A stretch of 64,000 nucleotides of DNA, taken from NCBI RefSeq assembly GCF_023516615.1, contig NZ_JAMGBF010000001.1, positions 62,001 to 126,000 of the forward strand, given 5' to 3'. Source of the DNA: Streptomyces panaciradicis. GTDB lineage: Bacteria > Actinomycetota > Actinomycetes > Streptomycetales > Streptomycetaceae. This document shows, one piece after another, positions 7,604 to 16,436 of this stretch (the stretch's first letter is position 1; the number at the start of each line of letters is the position of its first letter). A program made the position numbers and the translations under genes. A model generated the notes under the pieces. That model saw only the letters and a list, made by a program, of their open reading frames with translations, made no database searches and had not been told where the DNA came from.

Positions 7604-9235
7604 TCAGATGCCGGCTGCCGTTGACAGGTCCCGCTTGAGGGCCGCCAGGATCTCGTTTGCCGTGGCGTGCGCCTCGGGGAGGTCCTTGTGGGTCTTCACG
7701 GGGATCACTGCCTCCAGGTAGCACTTCAGCTTCGGCTCCGTGCCGCTCGGGCGGACGATGACCCGGGCGCCCTCCAGCGTGTAGCGCAGGCCGTCGGTGG
7801 GAGGCAGCTTGTCGGTGCCCCGGGTGAGGTCCTCCGCCTGGGTGACCCGCAGGCCCGCCAGCGTGGTGGGCGGGTTCTCGCGGAGCCGTTCCATCGCGCG
7901 GGCGATGATCGTGAGGTCCTGTACGCGCACCGACAGCTGGTCGGTGGCGTGCAGGCCGTGCTCCACCGCCAGGTCGTCGAGGAGGTCGAGGAGGGTGCGG
8001 TTCTCCTCCTTGAGCGTCGAGGCCAGCTCGGTGATCAGCAGGGCCGCGGTGATGCCGTCCTTGTCGCGGACGCCCTCGGGGTCCACGCAGTAGCCGAGGG
8101 CCTCCTCGTAGCCGTAGCGCAGGCCGTCGACGCGGGCGATCCACTTGAAGCCGGTGAGCGTCTCCTCGTAGGGCAGGTTCGCCTTCTCGGCGATGCGGCC
8201 GAGGAGGGACGAGGAGACGATCGACTCCGCGAACGTGCCCTGCGCTCCGCGGGTCACCAGGTGGGCGGCCAGGAGGGCGCCGACCTCGTCGCCCCGGAGC
8301 ATGCGCCAGTCGGCGCCCTGCTTGACGGCGACCGCGCAGCGGTCCGCGTCGGGGTCGTTGGCGATGATCAGGTCGGGGGAGGTCTCGCGGGCCTTGGCGA
8401 AGGCCAGGTCCATCGCGCCGGGCTCTTCCGGGTTGGGGAAGGCGACCGTGGGGAAGTCCGGGTCGGGGTCGGCCTGCTCGGTCACGAGGGCCGGCTCCGG
8501 GAAGCCCGCTCGGGCGAAGGCCGCGAGGAGGGTGTCCTTGCCCACGCCGTGCATGGCCGTGTAGACCGTGCGGGCCGTGCGGGGGGAGGTGGGCGCCAGG
8601 ACCGCGTCCGTGCGGGCGAGGTAGGCGTTCAGCACGGATTCGTCCAGGGTCTGCCAGCCCGTTTCGGGGCGGGGGACGTCGTGGAGCGAGGTGATCGCCT
8701 GGATCTGCGCGGCGATCTGCGCGTCCGCGGGGGGCACGATCTGGGAGCCGTCGCCGAGGTAGACCTTGTAGCCGTTGTCGCGGGGCGGGTTGTGGCTGGC
8801 CGTGACCTCCACGCCCGCGACCGCGCCGAGGTGCCGTATGGCGAACGCCAGGACCGGGGTGGGGAGGGGGCGGGGCAGGACCGCTGCCTTGAGGCCCGCG
8901 CCGGTCATGACCGCCGCGGTGTCGCGGGCGAAGTCGGCCGACTTGTGGCGGGCGTCGTAGCCGATGACCACCAGGCCGTCGGTGTGGCCGGTCGCCTTGA
9001 GGTGGGCGGCCAGGCCCGCGGCGGCGCGGATGACGACCGAGCGGTTCATGCGGTTGGGGCCGGCGCCGAGCTCACCGCGCAGGCCCGCCGTGCCGAACTG
9101 GAGGGTGCCGCTGAAGCGGTCGGCGAGTTCTGTCAGGTCGCCGGCCTCGATGAGCTTCGAGAGCTCGGCGCGGGTGTCCGGGTCGGGGTCCTCGGCGAGC
9201 CAGGTCTGAGCCCGGGCGATGAGGTCGTCGTGCAC
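7604..9235 (-). CDS. Phosphohexomutase/phosphopentomutase family protein (PGM2-like)
   Basis: 543 residues. All four landmarks of the alpha-D-phosphohexomutase superfamily are present: phosphoserine loop TASHNPP with S147, metal loop NDPDADRC, sugar loop RGDEVGAL, and phosphate-binding RPSGTEPKLKC near the C-terminus. It is usually annotated phosphomannomutase, but length and layout match PGM2-type enzymes, some of which interconvert ribose- or deoxyribose-1-phosphate and -5-phosphate. The purine nucleoside phosphorylase directly upstream makes the pentose-1-phosphate and DeoC uses the 5-phosphate, so a phosphopentomutase role is likely. ATG 9235 is preceded by a 220-bp gap with a large inverted repeat. 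Confidence 0.88.
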   Translation of the reverse strand: MHDDLIARAQTWLAEDPDPDTRAELSKLIEAGDLTELADRFSGTLQFGTAGLRGELGAGPNRMNRSVVIRAAAGLAAHLKATGHTDGLVVIGYDARHKSADFARDTAAVMTGAGLKAAVLPRPLPTPVLAFAIRHLGAVAGVEVTASHNPPRDNGYKVYLGDGSQIVPPADAQIAAQIQAITSLHDVPRPETGWQTLDESVLNAYLARTDAVLAPTSPRTARTVYTAMHGVGKDTLLAAFARAGFPEPALVTEQADPDPDFPTVAFPNPEEPGAMDLAFAKARETSPDLIIANDPDADRCAVAVKQGADWRMLRGDEVGALLAAHLVTRGAQGTFAESIVSSSLLGRIAEKANLPYEETLTGFKWIARVDGLRYGYEEALGYCVDPEGVRDKDGITAALLITELASTLKEENRTLLDLLDDLAVEHGLHATDQLSVRVQDLTIIARAMERLRENPPTTLAGLRVTQAEDLTRGTDKLPPTDGLRYTLEGARVIVRPSGTEPKLKCYLEAVIPVKTHKDLPEAHATANEILAALKRDLSTAAGI

Positions 9236-9331
9236 GGTCGGTCAGCCTCTCGTTGTGGGTGGTGCGGATGCCTGCGGCGCCTGTGCGGGTGAGGCGGGGT
9301 GCGCGTCGCGCCTGCGGTTCGGTGGGGGGTC

Positions 9332-9438
9332 GGGGCCGGGACGGGGGGTGTCCGTCCTCGGGCGGGCGGTGCCGGGGTTTGCTCTGTGCTGCTCTTTGAC
9401 GCCCGTCGCTGTGGGCGGACACCCCCCGTCCCGGCCCC
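9332..9438. repeat. Perfect 23-bp inverted repeat with 61-base loop
   Basis: The left arm 9332-9354 begins GGGGCCGGGACGGGGGGTGT; the right arm 9416-9438 is its exact reverse complement. The loop (9355-9415) contains a weaker second pairing (CGGGCG near 9359 with CGCCCG near 9400). It fills most of the gap between the phosphorylase and mutase genes, which are transcribed the same way, so it would be carried on a read-through transcript. Confidence 0.88.
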
Positions 9439-9455
9439 TTCTCGCCGTGCGCGGT

Positions 9456-10280
9456 CTAGAGGCGGTTGAGGACCTGGGCCAGCAGCGAGCCCATGCGGGT
9501 GGCGCTGTCCCGGCCCGCCTGGAGGACCTCCTCGTGGTTGAGGGGCTCGCCCGTCATGCCGGCGGCGAGGTTGGTGACCAGGGAGATGCCGAGGACCTCG
9601 GCGCCCGCCTCGCGTGCCGCGATCGCCTCCAGGACCGTCGACATGCCCACCAGGTCGGCGCCGATGACGCGGGCCATGCGGATCTCGGCCGGCGTCTCGT
9701 AGTGCGGGCCGGGGAACTGCGCGTAGACGCCCTCTTCGAGAGTGGGGTCGATCTCCTTGCACAGGGCGCGCAGGCGGGGGGAGTAGAGGTCGGTGAGGTC
9801 GACGAAGTTCGCCCCGATGATGGGGGAGGTGGCCGTGAGGTTGATGTGGTCGCTGATCAGGACCGGCTGGCCGGGGCGCATGCCCTCGCGCAGGCCGCCG
9901 CAGCCGTTGGTGAGGACCACCGTCTTGCTGCCGGCTGCCACGGCGGTGCGCACACCGTGGGCTACGGCGGCCACGCCGCGGCCCTCGTAGTAGTGGGTAC
10001 GGCCCAGGAAGACCAGGGCGCGCTTGTCGCCGATCCTGTACGAGCGGACCTTGCCGCCGTGGCCCTCGACCACCGGGGGCGGGAAGCCGGGCAGCTCGGT
10101 GACCTGGAACTCGGCGTCGGGGGCGCCGAGGGCGTCCACGGCCGGTGCCCAGCCGGAGCCCATCACGAGGGCGACGTCGTGGGTCTCGGCGCCGGTCAGT
10201 TCGCGCAGGCGCGCGGCGGCGGCGTCGGCGGCGGCGTGGGGGTCGCCCTGGATGTCGTCCGGAAGAAGAGATGCGTTCAC
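9456..10280 (-). CDS. deoD: Purine nucleoside phosphorylase (trimeric type)
   Basis: 274 residues, the normal size of trimeric PNPs. It splits purine (deoxy)nucleosides with phosphate into base and pentose-1-phosphate. Visible motifs are the phosphate-binding [20 protein letters not shown], the [11 protein letters not shown] segment, and [19 protein letters not shown] followed by the purine-binding SLVTNLAAG. The product would be handled by the mutase gene downstream and then DeoC. A palindrome identical to the one before deoC lies 26-37 bases upstream of the ATG. The symbol is uncertain; punA is also used. Confidence 0.93.
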   Translation of the reverse strand: MNASLLPDDIQGDPHAAADAAAARLRELTGAETHDVALVMGSGWAPAVDALGAPDAEFQVTELPGFPPPVVEGHGGKVRSYRIGDKRALVFLGRTHYYEGRGVAAVAHGVRTAVAAGSKTVVLTNGCGGLREGMRPGQPVLISDHINLTATSPIIGANFVDLTDLYSPRLRALCKEIDPTLEEGVYAQFPGPHYETPAEIRMARVIGADLVGMSTVLEAIAAREAGAEVLGISLVTNLAAGMTGEPLNHEEVLQAGRDSATRMGSLLAQVLNRL

Positions 10281-10305
10281 GCGGTCGAGGGTAGCCGGTT
10301 CGGTC

Positions 10306-10317
10306 CTACGCGCGTAG
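10306..10317. promoter_or_regulatory. Palindromic operator candidate before the nucleoside phosphorylase gene
   Basis: CTACGCGCGTAG, identical to 6750-6761, positioned 26-37 bases upstream of the phosphorylase start codon. Read on the gene strand it is preceded by AT, as in the other copy viewed on the plus strand. Confidence 0.65.
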
Positions 10318-10392
10318 ATGACAGAGCTGACGGGGTGGCGATCGTTGTCTTGTCGTTTCCAACGAAGGAGCGGGGGTGGTGGGGGTGGTGGG

Positions 10393-10830
10393 TCAGCAGG
10401 GGCGTTTGCGTAGTTCCATCACGTAGTCGTGGGGGGCTCCTGCTGATTCCGCCGCGTCCGCGATCTCGCCGAGGTAGCGGGCCGACGGCAGGCCGCCCTC
10501 GTAGCCGTTGAGGACGTAGAGCCAGGCCTGCTCCTCGCCCTCCAGGGTGTGGACCCGCACGCGGGCGCGGCGGTAGATGCCCAGGCCCACGCCCTCCCAG
10601 CGGTCCATCGACTCCTCGTCCGGCGGCGCGATGTCGTAGAGGGCGACGAACACCTGGGAGAGGGGGTCCTCCGCGAGGGTCGCCAGCGCTCCCTCCCAGC
10701 CCATGTGCTCGCCCCCGAAGGTCAGCCGCCAGCCGTTGAGCCAGCCCGTGGCGCGCATCGGCGAGTGCGGGGCGCGGCGGGTCATCAGCCGCGCGTCGAG
10801 GTTGCCGGCGTACGCGGCGTAGAGCGACAT
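10393..10830 (-). CDS. Gamma-glutamylcyclotransferase-like protein
   Basis: 145 residues from ATG 10830, preceded by a purine-poor CTCTCTCCCC. The N-terminal [13 protein letters not shown] resembles the YFAYGSNL substrate loop of the cyclotransferase fold, and the segment [12 protein letters not shown] holds the conserved acidic residue before EG. The family includes gamma-glutamylcyclotransferases and AIG2-like proteins that release 5-oxoproline from gamma-glutamyl compounds, but AGN replaces the usual GSN, so the substrate cannot be inferred. It is divergent from the flavoprotein gene. Confidence 0.72.
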   Translation of the reverse strand: MSLYAAYAGNLDARLMTRRAPHSPMRATGWLNGWRLTFGGEHMGWEGALATLAEDPLSQVFVALYDIAPPDEESMDRWEGVGLGIYRRARVRVHTLEGEEQAWLYVLNGYEGGLPSARYLGEIADAAESAGAPHDYVMELRKRPC

Positions 10831-10945
10831 GGGGAGAGAGTACGGCAGGGCGAACAGGGGGCTCATGGGTATCAGGCGCCCCTTGCCAACCCATTGCCGC
10901 GGCCCCTGGCAGTGGCACCCCGGGGAGTGCGGGACAATGGGGTAC

Positions 10946-12385
10946 GTGACTCGGATCGTGATCATCGGTGGCGGACCCGGCGGATACGAAGCGGCCCTGG
11001 TGGCCGCTCAGCTCGGTGCGGAGGTGACCGTCGTCGACTGCGACGGTCTGGGCGGGGCGTCGGTGCTGACCGACTGCGTGCCGTCGAAGACGCTCATCGC
11101 CACGGCCGAGGTGATGACCACCTTCGACTCCTCGTACGAAGAGCTGGGGATCATCGTCGCCGACGACACCCCGCCGCTGGAGCAGGCCGCCCGGGTCGTG
11201 GGCGTCGATCTCGGGAAGGTCAACCGCCGTGTGAAGCGGCTCGCGCTGGCCCAGTCGCACGACATCACCGCGTCCGTGACGCGTGCGGGCGCCCGCGTCA
11301 TGCGCGGGCGGGGGCGGCTGGAGGGCATGCAGGCCCTCGACGGGTCGCGCAAGGTCGTCGTCTCGACCGCCGACGGGAGCGAGGAGACGCTGACCGCGGA
11401 TGCCGTGCTGATCGCGACCGGTGGGCATCCGCGTGAGGTGCCCGACGCGCAGCCCGACGGCGAGCGCATCCTGAACTGGACCCAGGTCTACGACCTCGAC
11501 GAGCTGCCCGAGGAGCTCATCGTGGTCGGCTCGGGTGTGACCGGTGCCGAGTTCGCCGGCGCCTATCAGGCGCTGGGGTCGAGGGTCACGCTCGTTTCGT
11601 CGCGCGATCGGGTGCTGCCGGGTGAGGACCCGGATGCGGCCGCCGTACTGGAGGACGTCTTCCGGCGCCGCGGCATGAACGTCATGGCGCGCTCGCGGGC
11701 CGCCGCCGCCAAGCGGGTCGGCGACCGGGTCGAGGTCACGCTGGCCGACGGGCGGGTCATCACGGGGTCGCACTGTCTGATGGCCGTCGGCGCCATTCCC
11801 AACAGCGCCGGGCTGGGGCTGGAGGAGGCCGGGGTCCGGGTGCGGGAGTCCGGGCACATCTGGACCGACAAGGTGTCCCGGACGACGGCTCCCGGTGTGT
11901 ACGCCGCCGGTGACGTGACGGGCGTCTTCGCGCTCGCCTCGGTGGCCGCCATGCAGGGACGTATCGCCATGTACCACTTCCTGGGTGACGCGGTCGCTCC
12001 GCTGAACCTGAAGACCGTGTCGTCGAACGTGTTCACCGATCCCGAGATCGCCACCGTGGGGTACACGCAGGCCGATGTGGACGCCGGGAAGATCGACGCC
12101 CGGGTGGTGAAGCTGCCGCTGCTGCGCAACCCGCGCGCCAAGATGCAGGGCATCCGGGACGGCTTCGTGAAGCTCTTCTGCCGGCCGGGCACCGGCATCG
12201 TGGTGGGTGGTGTCGTGGTCGCCCCGCGCGCCTCGGAACTGATCCATCCGATCTCGATCGCCGTCGACAACAATCTGACGGTCGAACAGATCGCGAACGC
12301 GTTCACCGTCTATCCGAGTCTTTCGGGGTCGATCGCGGAGGTCGCACGCCAGCTCCACACCCGTAAGACGGGCGGGGACGTCTGA
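10946..12385 (+). CDS. lpdA: NAD(P)H-quinone dehydrogenase, flavoprotein disulfide reductase family
   Basis: 479 residues from GTG 10946. The N-terminal FAD motif is IVIIGGGPGGYEAA, the NAD(P) motif is LIVVGSGVTGAEFA, and the second FAD motif is APGVYAAGDVTG. The C-terminal dimerisation domain has HPISIAVDNNLTVEQIANAF. The redox-active pair is broken: the first Cys of the usual C-x4-C is Ser39 and only C44 (DCVPSK) remains. Together with the lack of a lipoamide complex nearby this matches mycobacterial LpdA, which reduces quinones instead of a disulfide. A GACAAT -10-like element ends eight bases before the GTG, so the mRNA may be leaderless. ATG 10937 is an alternative start. Confidence 0.88.
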   Translation: MTRIVIIGGGPGGYEAALVAAQLGAEVTVVDCDGLGGASVLTDCVPSKTLIATAEVMTTFDSSYEELGIIVADDTPPLEQAARVVGVDLGKVNRRVKRLALAQSHDITASVTRAGARVMRGRGRLEGMQALDGSRKVVVSTADGSEETLTADAVLIATGGHPREVPDAQPDGERILNWTQVYDLDELPEELIVVGSGVTGAEFAGAYQALGSRVTLVSSRDRVLPGEDPDAAAVLEDVFRRRGMNVMARSRAAAAKRVGDRVEVTLADGRVITGSHCLMAVGAIPNSAGLGLEEAGVRVRESGHIWTDKVSRTTAPGVYAAGDVTGVFALASVAAMQGRIAMYHFLGDAVAPLNLKTVSSNVFTDPEIATVGYTQADVDAGKIDARVVKLPLLRNPRAKMQGIRDGFVKLFCRPGTGIVVGGVVVAPRASELIHPISIAVDNNLTVEQIANAFTVYPSLSGSIAEVARQLHTRKTGGDV

Positions 12386-12451
12386 CGGCCGAAACCGATT
12401 CCCCGCTGGTCACGGGGAGTTGTCGCGCATGCGTGCGGCATAGGCGGGGTG

Positions 12452-12470
12452 GCTAGGTCCTATACCACTT
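12452..12470 (-). promoter_or_regulatory. Possible GntR (DasR-like) operator before the DeoR gene
   Basis: On the minus strand this reads AAGTGGTATAGGACCTAGC. The left half AGTGGT-n-TAG matches the DasR dre consensus AGTGGTCTAGACCACT, but the right half is shifted by one inserted G. It lies 80-100 bp upstream of the DeoR start in an AT-richer promoter region. Support is weak. Confidence 0.25.
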
Positions 12471-12551
12471 TCCGTCCTGGCGTGCGAACAACTTCTGCTA
12501 TTCGGCGCAAACAGCTGAAACCAGACGGTCGTTGGCATTACTGTCAGTTTC

Positions 12552-13514
12552 GTGTTCGCTGCAGAACGTCGCCAATTGATCCTCGAAATGGTGCGAGCGA
12601 ACGGGGCCGTATCGCTCCGTGAGCTCGCCCGCGTCGTCCAGACCTCCGAAGTGACCGTACGGCGGGACGTGCGCGCACTGGAGGCAGAAGGACTCCTCGA
12701 CCGCCGGCACGGCGGTGCGGTACTGCCGGGCGGATTCACGCGGGAGTCCGGCTTTCCGCAGAAATCACATCTCGCGACCGCCGAGAAGACGGCCATCGCC
12801 GATCTCGCCGCGGGCTTCGTCGAAGAGGGCGAGGCCATCGTGGTGGGGGCGGGGACCACGACCCAGGAGCTGGCCCGTCGGCTCGCGCGGGTGCCCGGGC
12901 TGACCGTCGTCACCAACTCCCTGCTGGTGGCACAGGCGTTGGCCCATGCCAACCGGGTGGAAGTCGTGATGACCGGCGGTACCTTGCGTGGCTCCAACTA
13001 CGCGCTGGTGGGCAGTGGTGCCGAGCAGTCCCTCCAGGGGCTGCGGGTCTCGCGGGCCTTCCTGTCCGGCAGCGGCCTCACGGCCGAGCGGGGGCTGTCC
13101 ACCTCCAACATGCTGTCCGCCTCCGTGGACCGGGCGCTCGTCCAGGCCGCCGCCGAGGTCGTCGTGCTCGCCGACCACACCAAGCTCGGTACGGACACCA
13201 TGTTCCAGACCGTGCCCACGGACGTGATCACCCGCCTGGTGACCGACGAGCCGCCGGCGCACGACGACCGGGCGGCCACGGAGTTGCAGGCGCTGGCCGA
13301 CCAGGGTGTGCAGATCGCTGTCGCGGGGGCGTCCGGGAACTCCGTGGGCGGTGATTCCGTCCCCCCGCGCCAGGCTCGCCGGGACGTCGCCCTTCCGGGG
13401 CCCCGGCGCGGGGCGGGTCCCGGAGCGGGAGCGGGGCTGCACAGCGCCGCCGTCCTCGGTGAGCCGGCGCCGGGCGCCGAGCGGGCGCGGGTCGCCGACA
13501 TGCGGCGGCGTTAG
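12552..13514 (+). CDS. DeoR-family transcriptional regulator
   Basis: 320 residues from GTG 12552. The N-terminal winged helix-turn-helix covers residues about 1-57 (RRQLILEMVRANGAVSLREL, VVQTSEVTVRRDVRALEAEG). The sugar-phosphate sensor domain covers about 75-235 (EGEAIVVGAGTTTQELARRL, VVTNSLLVAQAL, VLADHTKLG). The last 75 residues are a Pro/Ala/Gly/Arg-rich tail not usual for the family and are probably disordered. DeoR proteins repress genes for sugar or nucleoside use and respond to sugar phosphates. It is 2.2 kb from the phosphorylase gene and is a candidate reader of the shared palindrome, without direct evidence. Confidence 0.87.
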   Translation: MFAAERRQLILEMVRANGAVSLRELARVVQTSEVTVRRDVRALEAEGLLDRRHGGAVLPGGFTRESGFPQKSHLATAEKTAIADLAAGFVEEGEAIVVGAGTTTQELARRLARVPGLTVVTNSLLVAQALAHANRVEVVMTGGTLRGSNYALVGSGAEQSLQGLRVSRAFLSGSGLTAERGLSTSNMLSASVDRALVQAAAEVVVLADHTKLGTDTMFQTVPTDVITRLVTDEPPAHDDRAATELQALADQGVQIAVAGASGNSVGGDSVPPRQARRDVALPGPRRGAGPGAGAGLHSAAVLGEPAPGAERARVADMRRR

Positions 13515-13558
13515 GCACGCGGGGCTTGTGCCGGTGGCCGGGCGAACGGTTCGCGCGG

Positions 13559-14179
13559 TCAGCCCGGCTTCAGGCCTCTCAGCGTCAACTGGAGCAGGCG
13601 GTCCGCCAGTTCCGGGTCGCCCGGCGCCTCCTCCGCCGCCAGCGCGATCGCGTTCGTCAGCTGCAGCAGGTCTGCCACCGCCACGTCCTCGCGGACCCGG
13701 CCCGCCTGCTGGGCCCGGGTCAGCAGTGCGGCGCCCGCCTGTCTGATCGGGTCGCTGCACCGGGCCAGGGCCGAGGTGTGATCGGACGTCACCGACATCA
13801 GGGCACGGGCCAGCCCGCGGTACTCGCCGGCCTGGGCGATGATCTCGCGCAGCCAGGTCACCAGCGCCGCGCAGGGCTCGGGAGCGTCCAGCAGTTCACG
13901 GGAGCGGGACAGCAGGTCGCCCACCGCGTCCTCGAAGACCGCGCTCAACAGGGCGTGCCGGTTGGGGAAGTGACGGTAGAGGGTGCCGATGCCGACCCCC
14001 GCGCGCCTGGCCACGTCCTCGAGCGACGCGTCCGTGCCGTGGGCGGCGAAGACCGAGCGCGCCTCGGTCAGCAGCCGTTCGCGGTTGCGGCGGGCGTCGG
14101 CGCGCAGGGTGCGTCCCGGCGCCGTCGTCACCGCGGCCTCCCGGCTCCCGGCGCCTTCCGCCGAGGTCCCGCCCGCCAT
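13559..14179 (-). CDS. TetR-family transcriptional regulator
   Basis: 206 residues from ATG 14179, which has a good ribosome-binding site (AGGTGGGAG); an upstream frame extends to 14278. The DNA-binding domain is residues about 20-70 (RRNRERLLTEARSVFAAHGT, then SLEDVARRAGVGIGTLYRHF). The rest is the helical ligand-binding domain (IIAQAGEYRGLARALMSVTS, LLTRAQQAGRVREDVAVADL), of the type common in actinobacterial TetR repressors. It lies convergent to the DeoR gene and just downstream of accA2 on the same strand, but a terminator separates them. Ligand and targets are unknown. Confidence 0.87.
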   Translation of the reverse strand: MAGGTSAEGAGSREAAVTTAPGRTLRADARRNRERLLTEARSVFAAHGTDASLEDVARRAGVGIGTLYRHFPNRHALLSAVFEDAVGDLLSRSRELLDAPEPCAALVTWLREIIAQAGEYRGLARALMSVTSDHTSALARCSDPIRQAGAALLTRAQQAGRVREDVAVADLLQLTNAIALAAEEAPGDPELADRLLQLTLRGLKPG

Positions 14180-14282
14180 CACTCCCACCTGCTCCCTCTC
14201 GCGCCCCCGTTCGCCCCCAGCATGCCATCGAGGACGGACGAGCGGCCTGCGCCCGCATCTTCGTTCGGGGCCGGGCAAACGC

Positions 14283-14325
14283 GAGGCGCCCGGCGGGCCG
14301 ACAGTCGCGGTCCGCCGGGCGCCTC
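14283..14325 (-). terminator. Hairpin terminator after accA2
   Basis: Perfect 14-bp stem: GAGGCGCCCGGCGG (14283-14296) pairs with CCGCCGGGCGCCTC (14312-14325), starting 19 bases beyond the accA2 stop. Confidence 0.82.
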
Positions 14326-14343
14326 ACCCGCGTGTCGTGCGGG

Positions 14344-16116
14344 TCAGTCCTTGATCTCGCAGATCGCGGCGCCGGAGCTGATGGAGGCGCCGACCTCCAG
14401 GCTCATGCCCTTGACGGTGCCGGACTTGTGCGCGTTGAGCGGCTGTTCCATCTTCATGGCCTCCAGGACGACGACCAGGTCGCCCTCCTTGACCTCCTGG
14501 CCCTCCTCCACGGCGACCTTGACGATGGTGCCCTGCATCGGGGAGGCCAGCGTGTCGCCGGAGGCGACGGGGCCGGACTTCTTCGCCGCGCGGCGCTTGG
14601 GCTTGGCGCCCGCGGCCAGTCCGGTGCGGGCCAGGGACATGCCCAGCGAGGCCGGCAGGGAGACCTCCAGGCGCTTGCCGCCGACCTCGACGACGACCGT
14701 CTCGCGGCTCGTGTCGTCCTCCGCCTCGGCGTCGGCCGGGGCGGCGAAGGGCTTGATCTCGTTGACGAACTCGGTCTCGATCCAGCGGGTGTGGACCGTG
14801 AACGGCTCGTCGGAGCCGGTCAGCTCGGGGGCGAAGGCCGGGTCGGTGACGACCGCGCGGTGGAAGGGGATGGCCGTGGCCATGCCCTCCACCTGGAACT
14901 CCTCCAGGGCGCGGGCGGCGCGCTCCAGGGCCTCCTTGCGGGTGCGGCCGGTGACGATCAGCTTGGCCAGCAGGGAGTCCCAGGCCGGGCCGATGACCGA
15001 GCCGGACTCCACGCCCGCGTCCAGACGGACGCCCGGGCCGGTCGGGGCGGTGAAGGTGGTGACGGTGCCGGGGGCGGGCAGGAAGTTGCGGCCCGGGTCC
15101 TCGCCGTTGATGCGGAACTCGAAGGAGTGGCCGCGCAGCTCCGGGTCGTCGTAGCCGAGTTCCTCGCCGTCGGCGATGCGGAACATCTCGCGGACCAGGT
15201 CGATGCCGGCGACCTCCTCGGTCACCGGGTGCTCGACCTGCAGGCGGGTGTTGACCTCCAGGAAGGAGATCGTGCCGTTCTGGCCGACGAGGAACTCGCA
15301 GGTGCCCGCGCCCTCGTAGTGGGCCTCCTTCAGGATGGCCTTCGAGGCGCGGTACAGCTCGGCGACCTGCTCCTCGGACAGGAACGGCGCCGGGGCCTCC
15401 TCGACCAGCTTCTGGTGGCGGCGCTGCAGCGAGCAGTCACGGGTGGAGACGACGACCACGTTGCCGTGCTTGTCCGCCAGGCACTGGGTCTCCACGTGCC
15501 GGGGGCGGTCGAGGTAGCGCTCGACGAAGCACTCGCCGCGGCCGAAGGCGGCGACCGCCTCGCGGACCGCCGAGTCGTACAGCTCGGGGACCTCTTCGAG
15601 GGTGCGGGCGACCTTCAGGCCGCGGCCGCCGCCACCGAAGGCGGCCTTGATCGCGATGGGCAGCCCGTTCTCCTCGGCGAACGCGACGACCTCGTCGGCG
15701 CCCGAGACCGGGTCGGGGGTGCCGGCCACCAGCGGGGCGCCGGCGCGCTGCGCGATGTGCCGGGCGGCGACCTTGTCACCGAGGTCGCGGATGGCCTGCG
15801 GCGGCGGGCCGATCCAGATCAGCCCGGCGTCCAGCACGGCCTGGGCGAAGTCGGCGTTCTCGGAGAGGAAGCCGTAGCCCGGGTGGATGGCGTCGGCGCC
15901 CGACTCGCGCGCCGCGTTCAGGATCTTGTCGATCACCAGGTAGCTGGTGGCCGGGGTGTCACCGCCCAGGGCGAACGCCTCATCCGCGGCGCGGACATGC
16001 AGAGCGTCCCGGTCGGGGTCGGCGTAGACGGCCACGCTCGCGATGCCGGCGTCCCGACAGGCCCGGGCAACGCGGACAGCGATTTCGCCACGGTTGGCGA
16101 TGAGCACCTTGCGCAC
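14344..16116 (-). CDS. accA2: Acyl-CoA carboxylase alpha subunit (biotin carboxylase + biotin carrier)
   Basis: 590 residues from GTG 16116, which has AAGGAGGGAG upstream. Biotin carboxylase N-terminal domain about 1-115 ([20 protein letters not shown]), ATP-grasp about 115-315 ([29 protein letters not shown]), C-terminal carboxylase domain to about 450, then a Lys/Ala-rich linker and the biotinyl domain with K555 in EAMKMEQ. It carboxylates biotin with ATP and bicarbonate and passes CO2 to a carboxyltransferase such as PccB (18.0-19.6 kb) to make methylmalonyl- or malonyl-CoA. The biotin ligase gene at 19.7 kb is the likely modifying enzyme. Length equals S. coelicolor AccA2. Confidence 0.95.
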   Translation of the reverse strand: MRKVLIANRGEIAVRVARACRDAGIASVAVYADPDRDALHVRAADEAFALGGDTPATSYLVIDKILNAARESGADAIHPGYGFLSENADFAQAVLDAGLIWIGPPPQAIRDLGDKVAARHIAQRAGAPLVAGTPDPVSGADEVVAFAEENGLPIAIKAAFGGGGRGLKVARTLEEVPELYDSAVREAVAAFGRGECFVERYLDRPRHVETQCLADKHGNVVVVSTRDCSLQRRHQKLVEEAPAPFLSEEQVAELYRASKAILKEAHYEGAGTCEFLVGQNGTISFLEVNTRLQVEHPVTEEVAGIDLVREMFRIADGEELGYDDPELRGHSFEFRINGEDPGRNFLPAPGTVTTFTAPTGPGVRLDAGVESGSVIGPAWDSLLAKLIVTGRTRKEALERAARALEEFQVEGMATAIPFHRAVVTDPAFAPELTGSDEPFTVHTRWIETEFVNEIKPFAAPADAEAEDDTSRETVVVEVGGKRLEVSLPASLGMSLARTGLAAGAKPKRRAAKKSGPVASGDTLASPMQGTIVKVAVEEGQEVKEGDLVVVLEAMKMEQPLNAHKSGTVKGMSLEVGASISSGAAICEIKD

Positions 16117-16348
16117 GATTGAGGCTCCCTCCTTGAAACAAGCCGAGTTTAGGGACAGCCGACGAGGCACTTCGACCCATCCCCAATGGTGAGCTTGCCC
16201 ACACGGAGCGTGATTCGAGGCTGACTCGATCCGCGAAATCCCTTGTCGCACCCTGGTGTGCAGGACTCCTGCCCGCAACCCTAGCCCTCCCATGTGGTCA
16301 AGGTCTCTGTGAGAGCGTGCTGCGGGCCACTCAGTTTCTTTGTGGAGT

Positions 16349-16358
16349 CCCTACGAAT
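16349..16358. promoter_or_regulatory. Motif CCCTACGAAT shared with the pccB promoter region
   Basis: The 10-mer CCCTACGAAT is found here, 233 bp upstream of accA2, and again at 19680-19689, 65 bp upstream of pccB. Both are upstream of acyl-CoA carboxylase subunits in the same orientation relative to the gene. Confidence 0.4.
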
Positions 16359-16416
16359 GGCCCAATGATTCTTTGCCACTCGCCGAACCCTTGTCCCGCG
16401 GTTTACCCGTTAGTAG

Positions 16417-16436
16417 CGTTCGCGATGTATCGAACG
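16417..16436. promoter_or_regulatory. Inverted repeat CGTTCG-n8-CGAACG
   Basis: Arms at 16417-16422 and 16431-16436; an inner CGAT-GT-ATCG at 16423-16432 is also symmetrical. It ends seven bases before the ribosome-binding site of the membrane-protein gene, a typical repressor position. Confidence 0.45.

Noticed and set aside
9332..9438. Miniature transposable element (MITE)
   Set aside because: The long terminal-like inverted repeats invite this, but no target-site duplication is visible and no second copy occurs in the window, so it is left as an unexplained inverted repeat.
10277..12358. A 693-codon minus-strand frame opposite the flavoprotein gene
   Set aside because: Antisense shadow; no family motifs and His/Gly/Arg-biased composition, while the plus strand has a complete FAD/NAD enzyme.
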